Assembly (NCBI RefSeq): GCF_010389155.1
Contig: NC_057763.1
Coordinates: forward strand, 45,800,645 to 45,864,644
Length of the DNA: 64,000 bases
From: Erigeron canadensis
Lineage: Eukaryota; Streptophyta; Magnoliopsida; Asterales; Asteraceae
Reading direction: 5' to 3'
Position 1 is the first letter of the stretch. Each line of letters opens with the position of its first letter. A program made the position numbers and the translations under genes. Below the pieces are notes generated by a model. It did not search any database. It had not been told where the DNA came from and worked only from the letters and a program-made list of their open reading frames with translations. Shown in pieces: positions 45,987 to 58,290 of this stretch.

Positions 45987-48900
45987 ATGGAGATTGGTTC
46001 AGAAGGAGAAAGCAATCGGAATATGAATGATGTAAATAATACTAATAATAATAATGGTCAATCTGATGGATCCAAGAAACCTAAGCGCCAGATGAAGACC
46101 CCTCAACAATTGTTAATGCTTGAACAAACTTATGCTTGTATGTCCTTCTTCCTCTTTGTGTTTTTTGAATTTTATTTTATTTTAATATTTTTATTTTATT
46201 TTTTGATTCATGAATTTGTGATTCATGCTCTTATGTTTTAGATTTGATGAATTAGTAGTTGCTTTTTGAGTGTTGTGTTTATAATATAGTTCATTTGGTG
46301 TGTATATATATGTAGATTTGTTTTGTGTTAATTGTTAGTTTATTTGGGTATTTTGTTATTGATATATATATATATATATATTTATATTTATGTGTGAAAT
46401 AATGGGAGTATTTTTTTGGTTATTGATTGATTGTGTTTGTTGCAGCTGAGATGTATCCATCTGAGGCGATAAGGGCAAAATTGTCGGAAGACTTGGGGTT
46501 AACAGACAGGCAGTTGCAAATGTGGTTTTGTCACCGACGGTTGAAAGATAAAAAAGAAGGGGATAAAAAAGAAGGGACTCCAAAGAGGGCGATAGGTGAA
46601 GGGTCGGGTGGAGAACGGACGGAGTTAATGAATTCATCTAGACAAGGTATGATGGTGGTTGACCGTGGTGGTGGTAGTGACCATGGTTCACGGTCGAGGT
46701 CGCGCCATGAGTCATGGTCGAGGTCTGGATCAGGTTCGGGTTCGGAATCAGATTCTAGTCAGTTTGAGGAACCGGTGGTGCATAGCAGGGCTTATGAGTT
46801 GACACAACAGAAGATGATGATCAGAAGGATAATTGAGTGTGTAGAGGTGCAACTTGGTGAATCATTGAGGGAAGATGGACCGGCTCTTGGAATAGAGTTT
46901 GACGAGCCACCACCAGGTGCATTTGGTTCACCAATAGGTACTTGCTCATTTTTGTTACTGCTGATAAAAGACAGTCAATAAATATGCCTTTTCATGCTTG
47001 AAATGAATTATATAATAAGCATCTGTAATTTGTGACTAGAGTATTCAAATTTAATCTTTTCTCTTGTATTTTTATCTGATGCGGGTGAAAGCAATCTATT
47101 TGACCGGGCTTAAAGATGGAATATTTTATGAATTATTCTGGGTCTGCGATTATCCACAATCGTAGATTTTCGGAATTAATCTATCTTTTTGTTTATATTT
47201 CTTGCTTGTTAGTTATTGACACTGATTCTAATTTTCATCTTTTTCCTTTGGTGTTGCTTGTTTAACAGTGGTGAAAAAGCGTCACAGTCAAGCTAGGCAT
47301 TCATATGATGGAAGTTTATTTGAGCAGCCTGATCCGCGCCCAATAAAAGTTGGTCCTTTATTCTTGCTATAAATTTTATCATTTTCTTCATCTTTTCACC
47401 GCTCTCATCACCTTCATAAACATGAGATGATAAACATGTTAATTGCTAACTAAAACATATTTTTTTATTCATTATTTATATTAGGTTGATGCTGTGAATT
47501 TCCAGGAGCCGGTTGCTCATAATATAAAACATGAACTATATGGATCTGTTTCTGGATTATATGATTCGCCAGTTGTCTACCCAAGTGACCAAAGATTGGT
47601 TCTTCAAAACGGGTTGCCGCCAGCTTATGCTGCTCCAGGACAGCTCAAGGGTGCTAGCTTATTGATGCCAAAAGGGGAAATGGGACATCTACCATCACCT
47701 ATGAATGATAACGATTTCATTCAACCCAATGAAGAAGTTTTGCAAATGTGGAGGAAACGCAAGGTATGCCTACATTTCACTTGCAGGGTGTTCACAAGAT
47801 TTATTTTGTGGATCTAAAGTGACAGATTCAGGAAGTGTGTGTAGTTTTTTGAGAAAGGCAAAGCCAACATTTAGAATATAAAATTTTCTTTTCCTTTTTT
47901 CTTGCAGAGTGATGATGGTGTCCCTGGAAGGGAAGGCCATTCTGAAAAGAGGATGAAGAAAGAGCTTGAGAAAAAAGATCTGTTGAGGAAAAAGGTAATT
48001 TTAAAATAAAATTTGTTTTATGAAACTTATAACATACTGTAATGGTTGTGCTTTTTCTTCTGTTAGATGGAAGAGCAAATTAAAAGAGAAATGGAAAAGC
48101 AGGACCGTGAGAGGCGGAAGGGAGAAGAAAGGTTATTGCGAGAAAGACAACGGCAAGAGGAAAGATTTCAACGTGAGGAAAGGCGGGAAATGGAAAGGCG
48201 AGAGAAGTTTTTGCAGAAGGAATCTTTAAAGGTATATTTGAAAACTGCGGGGTCTGTTACAGTTTTATCCCTTAGCTTGATGCATTTGTTTGACTCTTTT
48301 ACAAAAATGTCCGACTTTGTAAAGGCTGAGAGACGAAGGCAGAAAGAAGAGCAACGTAAAGAGAGGGAAGCGATAAAACAAAAGGCTGCTGCAGAAAAAG
48401 CAGCAGCACGGAAAATTGCTAAAGAATCTATGGAGCTTATAGAGGATGAGCGTCTTGAATTGTTAGAGTTAGCTGTATCTGGAAAAGGGTTGAATTCAAT
48501 TGTTTCACTCGACTATGAAACTTTGCAAAATCTTGATTCATTTCGAGGTAGATACCAATTTTCTCATCAAGCATAATTTGATTGCACGGATTTTCTTACA
48601 AGGTTCATTCATAATTGTCATTGTTGAGGGGGCACCCTAGAGATTATATGACTTAATTGAACCAAAATGTATTCAATTGTCACATTTTGCTGCTGTACGT
48701 GTCCAACTCTAAAACTTGTTTTTGCATATATTAAACTTTTAATAATTCATTGCCATTGTATGTCACTGACTGATTTAACCTGAAACCAGTGACCTGTTAC
48801 TAATTTTGATGTTGTGGCAACTGACATGGGTGTGAAGTCAGCAAATTATGCAAGTTTGATACACAGAATAGATGGTTTGGAAGTTTGATACTTGACAAAG

Positions 48901-51900
48901 TTTGATACACTGTGGTGCTCTTAGCCACTTAACTTTTAGGCGAGTCAAATGTTTCTTTATGAACATTTCCTATTTAACTACTTACATGCGTTTGCGTTAT
49001 TCTCAGATCTCTTGTGTGTGTTCCCACCAAAGTCTGTGCAAGAGCGATTAAAAAGACCATTTTCCATTCATCCTTGGATTGACTCTGAAGAAAATGTTGG
49101 AAACCTTCTCATGGTAGGTTCCTTCCCATGTGTCCTTTATTTCTGTCATGATTTCAACTTAAACTTTCTTGATTGATTTTACTTGACACTGGCAATATGC
49201 TTACTGTCACAGGTTTGGAGATTTTGCATGACGTTTGCTGACATTCTTGGGCTTTGGCCCTTTACCCTTGATGAGTTTGTTCAAGCTCTCCATGATTATG
49301 TGAGTTTTATCACTTCATGATAACTTTGATTCTCTTCATTCATTTCTCAGACCCTCCTTTTTTCAGGATTCAAGATTATTGGGAGAGGTTCACATTGCTC
49401 TTCTAAGGCTGATTATAAGAGATATTGAAGATGCTGCAAGGACACCCTCTGGTGGTCCCGGAACCAATCAGTACACGGTTGCTAATCCTGAAGGTGGTCA
49501 TCCCAAGATTGTTGAAGGGGTAAATCTCTATCTCTTACCACATTGTTTGATATATTTAGTGGGTTGTTACAATTGTCTGCATTATTGTTACTATAAATAT
49601 AAGTACTGACCGAGGGTTTCTTGTAACAGGCTTATAACTGGGGCTTTGACTTACGCAATTGGCTTAAACATCTAAATCCATTAACATGGCCTGAAGTACT
49701 TCGACAGTTTGCTTTATCTGCTGGATTTGGACCTCAGCTGAAGAAAGATACAACTAAATGTTCGGGCTTGACTGAAAATGATGAGGTTTGTATCATGCTG
49801 CTATTTCTTTTTGATTTTTTTGTGTGATGATTTTCATTTTTTTCGGCTCTAAGTTTATGGATGTTAGTCTGTGTTGTTAGGTCTTCACATTTCCTGTCCG
49901 AAAAAGTTTGCAATTAGATTCTTGAAACACTTTTCCTATTCTCAGGGAAAAACGGATGGGATAATAAAGCTTAGCGGTTCAATTAGGAGGTTGTAATTGT
50001 GATCTATCTATTAAAAAAGGGGTTGCTTTGAGTTATTTATATCCCAAACATGCCAACATGAATAAAATCTAGGAACTTGGCTAAAAATGAAATATCACAT
50101 GTATTTTGACAGTGTAGTTTTTAATTTAGATTATTTGTAAATAATAATTAATTGCATAAAATTTTTAAAGCATGTTAACGGGTCAAGTGGACCTGACCTG
50201 TTACTAAAGTTAACTTGTATAGCTATCGAGTCACTGTGCTTTTGTTGCAGGGTAAAGGCTGTGAGGAGGTAATTACCATGCTACGGAATGGCTCAGCTGC
50301 CGAAAATGCAGCTACATTGATGCAAGAAAAGGGGGTCCACCTTCAAAAAAAGTCTAGGCATCGTATGACTCCTGGAACGGTCAAGTTTGCTGCTTATCAT
50401 GTTCTTTGTCTTGAGGGAAGCAAGGGCCTAAACGTCTTAGAACTTGCTGATAAGATTCAGGTTCTTAAAAAAGATTGCATTTTACCTTATCTTTGGCTCT
50501 AAATTTTTCATTTTTTATGTTATAATATTGTATCTGACTTATTTCTTTTTCTTAACTTTTGAAGAAAACTGGGCTCCGTGATCTTACATCAAGCAAAACG
50601 CCGGATGCTTCAATTTCTGTTGCTTTATCAAGAGACCCTATATTATTTGAAAGAATAGCTCCTTCGACTTATTGTGTTCGGCCTGCTTATAGGAAGGATC
50701 CTGCTACTGCCGATGAAGTAATTTCATTGGCCAAAGAGAAAATACAAACTTTCACAAACGGATTTTTAGCTGGGGTCAACGTTGAGGATGTTGAGAAAGA
50801 GGAAGATTATGAAGAGGTTGCGGAGGGTACCGAAATTGATGATTTTGGTGCTTCATCTACTAACAAAGACAACTTTTTCAGTGAAGATGTCAAAATGTCC
50901 GTTCACAAAGATGTTGATGCTGATACGAAAACAGATATAAAAAATGCTGGTGAGTTTATACTATATTAATCTTGCCCCGCTACAAAGAGTCCACTTAATA
51001 TTAGGGGCTGAAGACAGTTTTCTGTTCAGTTTCAGTATCCCAAATCAGAAAGTGGATTCCTTTTTGGCGACTAGTTATTATATTGATTAAAGGTGTTAAT
51101 TTATCTTTAATGGGTCAAACTGGTAAAATTAAAAAAAAAAAGCTTAGAAGGAAATGGGTCAAATAGGCCAATAGCTGTTCAAAGTTCATTTTTAATTCAT
51201 AAAATCTTTTAGACAATCTTATTCAAATAATGAGATTTTCTTATATAATTTTTTTATAAACGTAACACTAATTATACCGTTTGAAGTTTTGACAAAAAAG
51301 TCAACTCACGTGGCTGACCCACTGCAACCTCCAGTTTTTACCATTTAGACGTTATTCTTTATGCTTCAAAGATATAAAATTGGCTCTGTTTTTTCTTCAA
51401 GGTGCTGGTGTGAGCAGCATTGATCAAGGAAATATTGAGATAGATGAAGGAAAATTTGGAGAAACTTGGGTTCAAGGGCTTACAGAAGGAGAATATTCGG
51501 ATCTCTGTGTTGAGGAGCGTCTCAATGCTCTTGTTTCTTTAATTGGCATTGCCAATGAAGGAAACATAATACGTGTAGTTCTTGAGGTAATTTGAATAAT
51601 ATATATATTTTTTTAACAGTTTGCCTTTTCTTCCCTGAGGGGTTTTCTTTTGTTCATCTAATATGACCCTTCTACAGGATCGGTTAGATGCCGCAACTGC
51701 TGTTAGAAAGCAAATGTGGGCAGAATCCCAGCTTGATAAAAGGCGTATGAAAGAAGAATTTATATCCAAATTTCAAGATTCTTCTTTCACGGTGACTGCA
51801 GAAGGCAGCCAAAGCCCGTTGATTCCCATTATTGATAATAAAACTAATGACGGGCAACTACAAACAGCTCCTGATGGTTCCATGGGCCAGACAACGGGTC

Positions 51901-54900
51901 AAATTCATAATAGTGGATATAGTACGGCTGAAAGAGCAAGATTGCAGTTGAAAGCTTTCATTGGGCACAGAGCGGAGGAGATGTATGTGTACAGATCGTT
52001 GCCGCTAGGCCAGGATCGGAGGCGCAATAGATATTGGCAATTTGTTGCTTCTAGTTCCAGGCATGATCCAGGGTCTGGCAGGATCTTTGTTGAACTACAA
52101 AATGGTTGTTGGAGGTTAATTGATTCAGAAGAGGTAAACACAATGTCTCTACATATATATTAATATACATCGATAGTCTATCTAGCCATCTCCAACTTAT
52201 GGTTTTGGAATCTGTGAATTGCAATGCTCTTGTTTTTTGGTGATCATCTAAACTAAATTGTTTTACTTGATCATTGTAACCTCTGCAAAGAGTTGATGAT
52301 CTTGATCTGGGTCCCCGTGATGCTTTTTTTACAAGATTCTGTTGGTTTATTTTGTCGTCTTTGTGAAGGACAATTCGGTCATTTGATTAATGGTAGAATA
52401 TCCTTCGGCTCAACTTATTAGTTCGACTATCGGTCAAATGTTTAAAATGGCTCTTTAAGTGATGGCGAAATAGATAAATCTATGCTTCTCAATATTGTAT
52501 CAAAGTAGAAACTCTGCTGAAGGTGTTTTGCTTATAGTGTTTAATTGTTTTTGTTAAATCCTAACTGATAGGTTTGATCTTCATTTCCTTAAAACGCAGG
52601 CATTCGATTCTCTTTTGTTATCATTGGATACACGTGGTGCCCGAGAATCTCATTTGCACATAATGCTTCAAAAAATAGAGATGTCGTTCAAGGAGAACAT
52701 CAAAAGAAATTCTAGGACTGCTGACCGAAGCTCCGATAGCACAGCATGTGTCTCTAGTTCCGATTCAATGGAACCATCTCCATCTTTTAACATCGAACTT
52801 GCAAGGAATGAATTGGAGACAAAAAATGCTATGGGACGATATCAAGATCTAGAGAAGTGGATGTGGAAAGAATGTTTATATTCATCAAGTTTGGCTGCAA
52901 TGATACATGGGAAACAACGCTGCACCCCGCTGCAAGGAATTTGTGATTTTTGTCGTGCAACTTATTGCCTGGATAAAGCTATTTGTCCCCGCTGCCATAG
53001 GTCGTTCAGCACGTTTAATGACAAATTGAGATATCTTGAACCAGAAGGCGATGTTAATGTTGTTAATACTAATGACTGGGATATAAATCATCCAATAAGA
53101 ATCCGATTGATCAAGTCTCTTTTAACATTCTTGGAGGTAAGGATCACATACCTCCTTTAATTTTGCTGTTACAGACACAGATTTCTAATTTTCTATAGTG
53201 TTCTATTATAACAGGGCGAATGAGATGTTATAGTGTGGCCCATTTATTTATGAATCAGTCTGGCTGAGACTGAAAAAGTAATTAAAATGTGAACAGGTCA
53301 AATTGGTCACAAGTCTTACTTGGTAAATGGAGTTTGTTTTCTGTCTGGGTTATCCGGGGGTGCTAATCTTTTACTAAGATGTACACGGCCTAACCAGGTT
53401 GTATTCCCGTGGACCTTTCCTTGCCCATTCCAATATGTTGTCTAGGGAGGTTTAAATTAGATCGCTTGGCCACCTTGGTGGTGGTTTCGAGAGTCACTTC
53501 GTGTTTTATTTTGATGCAGCAAACCTCATTGAATAGTTTAAGTTCTATAATCATATGTAACACTAGTTTCTGCATAGAATATAAAGTATTTGGACATAAA
53601 TGTTTTGGTTAATCTCAGCTTGATCTATTTTGAACTAGGTCTATATTTTATGTCTGTTTTGACATATTGTTTGGAAATTACAGGCTTCAGTTCCGTCCGA
53701 GGCCCTGCAATCTTTGTGGACGGATGACAATAGGAAGACTTGGAGTTCAAAGTTGCATGCTTCATCGTTACCTTTGGATCTTCTACAGGTTAAACTCTTT
53801 CTATCATTATAAGTAATTGTATATGATCATGAAAATAGGTCTTCTGTAAGTGCAGCTTGCATGCAGAAGCTCTCCTAGTCATTCTGTATATTGGGAATGA
53901 ACTTTCAGAATCAAATTCTAGGGAATCTTGCCCCTTAAGTTCTGAACTTCATTCTGATAAGGTGGATCAAACTTGGTTGCAGGTTCTTACATGGTTTGAG
54001 AGTGTTATAAAACGTGACTTTTTGTCGTTGAACTTCGAGACGACAGAGGAACTGCTTGGGATCTCTGGCTTATCAGAAAATGCTAGTTCAAGCTCGGGTT
54101 CGGTTCCTGTACTACCATGGATACCACAAACGACAGCTGCTGTGACCTTAAGGCTTCTAGAGCTTGATGGCTTGATCTCCTATACTCCTGAACAAAAAGC
54201 CGAGCTTAAGATGGGAGATGAGTCGACCGATGTCATAGTTGAGGTATTCCCATCTTTCATTGTTCTAAACTTTTATTGTTTTTCAAGCAAACATATAGTT
54301 GACAAGCTTGACTACAGAGACCAAAAATAAATTCATCAAAACCTAGAGTAAAGTTGGATATTTTCATAATTTTTTCATTTATAGAGTTCTGTATGTAGGT
54401 AGTTTATGTGGTAAGTGCCACAGTAAGATCACAATTTGTATAAGAATAATTTATTTCAAGTTTGAAATTTATTTTGACCTTAAACGTCAAACTACTCTTT
54501 TTGTGTTTTAATTCGTGTTTTATACTTGGAAAATGTCTTTAGAGGCTATACACTTTGAATTAAAAATACCTTAGTTTGAGTTCGTTTCAGCCTGGTTTCG
54601 CCTGAACCAGTTAAGCTGATTCTGTATTTGGCTCCATTAAGTTATGTATTCTATATGGATTCCAGTTTTTTATATTATTCTCTTCAAGTTGCTGGATTTT
54701 TTTTTCTGCTTTTTCAATATTTTCTTGAAGAAGGTTGAAATAAGGATCCCTCTGGCAATAATCTAACAAAAGTTGAGTAGTTTTTTCTAAATACATTTGA
54801 GTACAGTATCTTTTGTTTCACATATTTGGTCTAGTCAAGACCCAGAGAATAGCTTTATTTGGAGTGTTTGACTATATGGTAAACTCATTTTCATCTTGTT

Positions 54901-55542
54901 TCATTTCAGAAAACTCCATTGAAGTTCACATTTCTGAAGAATATTGGGAAAACCCTAGACGCTGACCACAGCAAACCTCTGAAACTGCCTCGTAGTGGTG
55001 GTGGTGGACGTAGTCGTGGCGGTGGGAAGTTGCAGAAACGGGTGGCAGGTCCCATATCCATCCCTGGAAGCAGCAGGCCAAACGTGACTTTTACAATTAG
55101 TCAAGCTATCAAACAACAAACACATGGAACTGGCCGAAGAACAATCAGAAGAAAAAGAATTGACAAGCCTCCCGAAGAAGACCCCGTAAGGAACTTCATT
55201 GTTGAAGAATGGATTCACAATCCACATGACAGAATGGAAACCGACAATGCTAATTTTCATGTCAGAGAAGAAGTAAGCGAATCAGATGAAGATGGTGAGG
55301 GACATCAAGTCAGGTTTGGAATGGAAAATGGAGAAAGTTCGGGGTATGGTGTTGCAAATAATGAAAGTGGATGGGGTGGAAAGGAAATTAGCGACGAGGA
55401 GGGGTTTGAAGTTGAAGAAGATGAAGAAGAGGATGAAGATGAGATTATGAACCATGGTTATGTAGACGGGAATGTCAATGATGGAAGAAATTTTAATGCG
55501 GATGATTCAGATTCTTTTGATTCTGGTGAATATAGCGATTGA
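45987..55542 (+). CDS. RLT1/2: homeobox-DDT domain protein, RINGLET (RLT) type
   Basis: Nuclear partner of ISWI remodellers, shaping nucleosome spacing. My 19-exon model is in phase and gives 1,583 aa: 45987-46137, 46446-46937, 47269-47348, 47485-47763, 47908-47994, 48067-48231, 48325-48547, 49007-49113, 49213-49299, 49367-49519, 49630-49785, 50251-50460, 50565-50949, 51402-51586, 51678-52133, 52600-53136, 53684-53788, 53983-54243, 54910-55542. Domains: homeodomain 31-88 with WFCHRRLKDKK in helix 3; charged coiled coil about 335-470; DDT 525-585 (TFADILGLWPFTLDEFVQAL); WHIM1 600-645; HARE-HTH 697-770; WSD 860-920 (EEYSDL-type EGEYSDLCVEERLNALVSLI); WHIM3 about 1000-1100 (RRRNRYWQF); Cys-rich CDFC...CPRC near 1185-1205; acidic C-terminus. 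Exon 18's acceptor is uncertain: an upstream in-frame extension exists. RLT1 versus RLT2 is not decided. Length fits the family. Confidence 0.93.
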
Positions 55543-55700
55543 AGCCTTAAAGCGATCAAAAACGTTCTCTGTGCCATTATTAATTATCAATTTTGAAGGT
55601 AGAAGATGATAACTATTTTTTTTTTCTTAGTCAGCTTTTAGCTTTTATACCGCAGTAATTAGTCTCTGTTTCCTTTTTTGCAGAATCATGTAAGAAATGA

Positions 55701-55706
55701 AATAAA
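55701..55706 (+). terminator. poly(A) signal of the RLT gene
   Basis: AATAAA about 160 bases after the stop codon. Between them GAAG/GTAGAA (55598) and TTTTTTGCAG (55682) could bound a small intron in the 3' UTR. Confidence 0.5.
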
Positions 55707-55964
55707 CATGTAGTCTTTATAGTTGTGCTTTGTAATCTTGAAAAATAGCAAGTTATTTTCTTCGTGTTCTATAGTTTGGCTCTGTACATTATGTTCTGAT
55801 GTCAATCGGTTGAAACGTTTAAACGTCCAAGTTTTTAAAATGTTGATTATCTAATTTGTACAAGTTTGTATTCCTTAAGAAACTAATTAATGTTCAAGGT
55901 TTTTATTTATTGAACAAGGACATCAAATAAAAACAGTTTTTGTACTTCTATGGTTCATATGTTA

Positions 55965-56359
55965 CAAGAGTAAGTACCCGCGCGTGCGGCGGTAAGATGA
56001 TAGGGTGATAGGTTATAAGTTATAATAGGTCATAGGTTGTGATATATCATAGAGTGTGTCTTAGCCGTATGGGCTTCACCATCGGATTTAAAAATTCGTC
56101 GAAAGTATATCGAATGACATCTCTAATGAAAGAGCATGGAATTTTAAGAACACCCATATAATTTTTATAATTTATTGATTTACGGTTTTTGAGATAAAGG
56201 ATTTTGAATGAATTAGAAAAATTTATGGAGGAGGGAGAAAAATGAGTGGTTGAGATTTATTCTAAAGGTATTATGAATAAGTGATGGGTTATTTTGAGGT
56301 TTTCACTTGTGTAAAGTTAAAAAAATGAAGGAAATAAATACTTCATAATGTAGTAGAGA
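55965..56359 (-). mobile_element. small non-autonomous Helitron
   Basis: On the minus strand it starts TCTCTACTACATTATGAAGT after an A (56360) and ends with CCGCCGCACGCGCGGGTACTT. The exact terminus is unclear because CTTG rather than CTRR stands before T. About 395 bp and non-coding, 420 bases downstream of the RLT stop. Confidence 0.65.
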
Positions 56360-57020
56360 TATTAAAAAGCATTTTAAATGTTAAAATTTGAAATGTGGAA
56401 GCTCACAACGTCTAAAAAACAGACTTGATCGAGCACATACACAAATTTGAATATGATGGATAAGTGTGTAATTTTTATGTTTTAATATCACATTTATTTT
56501 ATTTTTATGTTAAGATTGTAAAATGAGGTATTAGTTTTGTTTAATTGTTAATCGCGGCTCAATTTTGTTTAATATGTGTTGATGAATGTGAAATATTTTA
56601 GGTATTTAATTGTCTTTTATGCTAAATTAATTAATTTGTTGCTATATAAAAAGTTTTTTTTTTCTAAAATTAATATTTAAAATAAAAAAGAATTAGTTAT
56701 AAAACATTATAATGTATTTAAAAAATAATTTGATTGAGTTGTTGATATGATTTTAGTAGGGTTAAGTATATAAAAACACAATTTTTTAATAAATAATGTT
56801 AATGAGTTAGGTTATGAATGAGGATGTTCTAACATCAGTAATGACCCTAACATTAGTTATGTTTTTAGTATTATTGACTTATAAGTAATATATATGTGGA
56901 ATGGGAATATGTGGAATGAGAATATGTGGCTGTTAAATACATAAGTTCTTATGGTTTTTACAAAAAAACTGTTTCTCAAAATAAGGAAACTCTATATATT
57001 ATATATGAGACTAGTGAGTA
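56360..57020. other. gene-free AT-rich spacer
   Basis: No gene, repeat or signal recognised. Confidence 0.4.
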
Positions 57021-57175
57021 TGAGGCTGTTATGCACCAAACTTGGGTGAAAAACCTCCCACATGCTTATTTTTTAATATTTTGAAAAAATGTATGGCTCC
57101 CATGATTTTTATGGTTTAAAAAAGATATGTGAGGGGTTTTTCACCCAACTTTAACTCAAGTGCCTAACAGCCTCA
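57021..57175. mobile_element. short foldback MITE
   Basis: The ends TGAGGCTGTTATGCA and TGCCTAACAGCCTCA are inverted repeats; the arms extend to about 45 bp through TTGGGTGAAAAACC and GGTTTTTCACCCAA. TA stands on both sides. The total of 155 bp could fold into one long hairpin. Confidence 0.7.
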
Positions 57176-57343
57176 TATATATATATATATATATATGCAC
57201 ACATATTTATTATCTTTCACCATTTGTAATTTTGTATAAATCTTTACTTATATAGAAAGTTAATTTGAAAATAACCTAATTGCATTTAATAAACTTTTTT
57301 TTAGAAAGAGTATCAGAAATGACCTAATTTGTCTTTAATAAGA

Positions 57344-57604
57344 CGAGTATAGTACCCGCACAATGCGGCGGTAATGACAATGAAAGTGATGTAGTGACAT
57401 CGACGGATGGTGACGGCAACATATACGTCAAGTGGTGTACGTATTTGATTAAAATTATTTGATTTTAAAGAGAAGTGAATATCTTTAAGAAGATAATGAA
57501 ATGGTTGTGTAAGTTAATTCATTAAGGGTAAAATAGTAATTTTGCATGTCTCAAAAATGTTAACTTTTCAACATGGGGGCATAACTTTTATATAGTAGTA
57601 TAGA
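57344..57604 (-). mobile_element. small non-autonomous Helitron
   Basis: On the minus strand it starts TCTATACTACTATATAAAAG after an A (57605) and ends with CCGCCGCATTGTGCGGGTAC and a degenerate CTCG before T. 261 bp. It shares its 5' end with the terminus at 1-32 and its body with 29027-29340. Confidence 0.75.
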
Positions 57605-57825
57605 TAATTTACATCTTAAAAGCTTATCTTAAAAATTTCGTATCTTAAAAAATATCTCATATATCAACTTTACATTAATTACATTTATATAAGCCTACAT
57701 CACTCCACGTTACCGCCACCACCAATAGTCACCGACCACCAGTTGCCACCGCCTCCAGACTGCCGTCGCATCACTACCGCTGCTTTTGCGTATAGTGTGA
57801 TGTGGCCACCAGCCGCTACTTTCTA

Positions 57826-57990
57826 GGATGGGTCATGGGTTCGAGTCTTGTCAAATGTAAACTTGAGATAATTAGAGGATTATTAAGTGGTTGAGAATCA
57901 TCTGGACACTAGCCTGACGGGGGATTAGTGGGTACCAAATGGTATATGGGATTAGGGGTTTCCATCCAATTAGTTTTTTTTTTTTTTTTT
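57826..57990 (+). mobile_element. SINE-like unit
   Basis: GGTCATGGGTTCGAGTCTTG is a good pol III B-box; the unit continues through about 120 bases of moderately GC-rich sequence to a run of 18 T at 57972-57990. No A-box or TSD could be fixed, so it may be truncated. Confidence 0.4.
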
Positions 57991-58094
57991 ACATTGATTA
58001 AAGTTCAAATTACATATTTAAAACGATAAATCTTTCTTCAAAGTTACTTAACTTTTCACTTCAACTTGACTTCCTTCTTGGATCTTTAAACTCT

Positions 58095-58095
<1 letters not shown>

Positions 58096-58136
<41 letters not shown>

Positions 58137-58270
58137 ATACCCTGTGATCTTCCACCTAGACATCCTCCTTCTCAGTTCTTACACACTAATGCGCACACAC
58201 ACACACCCCTTGTGATCCTCCACCCATACAACCTCATTTTCACACACACTAATGCACACACACTTAACCA
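58096..58270 (+). repeat. (CA)n microsatellite and duplicated leader segment
   Basis: About 19 CA units at 58096-58134. Then two related segments of about 67 bp (58140-58205 and 58207-58270) share TTGTGATCCTCCACC-like and CACACTAATGCNCACACAC sequence. The repeats end just before the phosphorylase ATG, so they lie in its promoter or 5' UTR. Confidence 0.85.
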
Positions 58271-58290
58271 AAATTTCAAGAATTTCATAA

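Noticed and set aside
54611..54796. Minus-strand 61-codon frame resembling a viral or retroelement coiled coil
   Set aside because: It lies in an RLT intron, is short, has no supporting motif and no neighbouring element structure.
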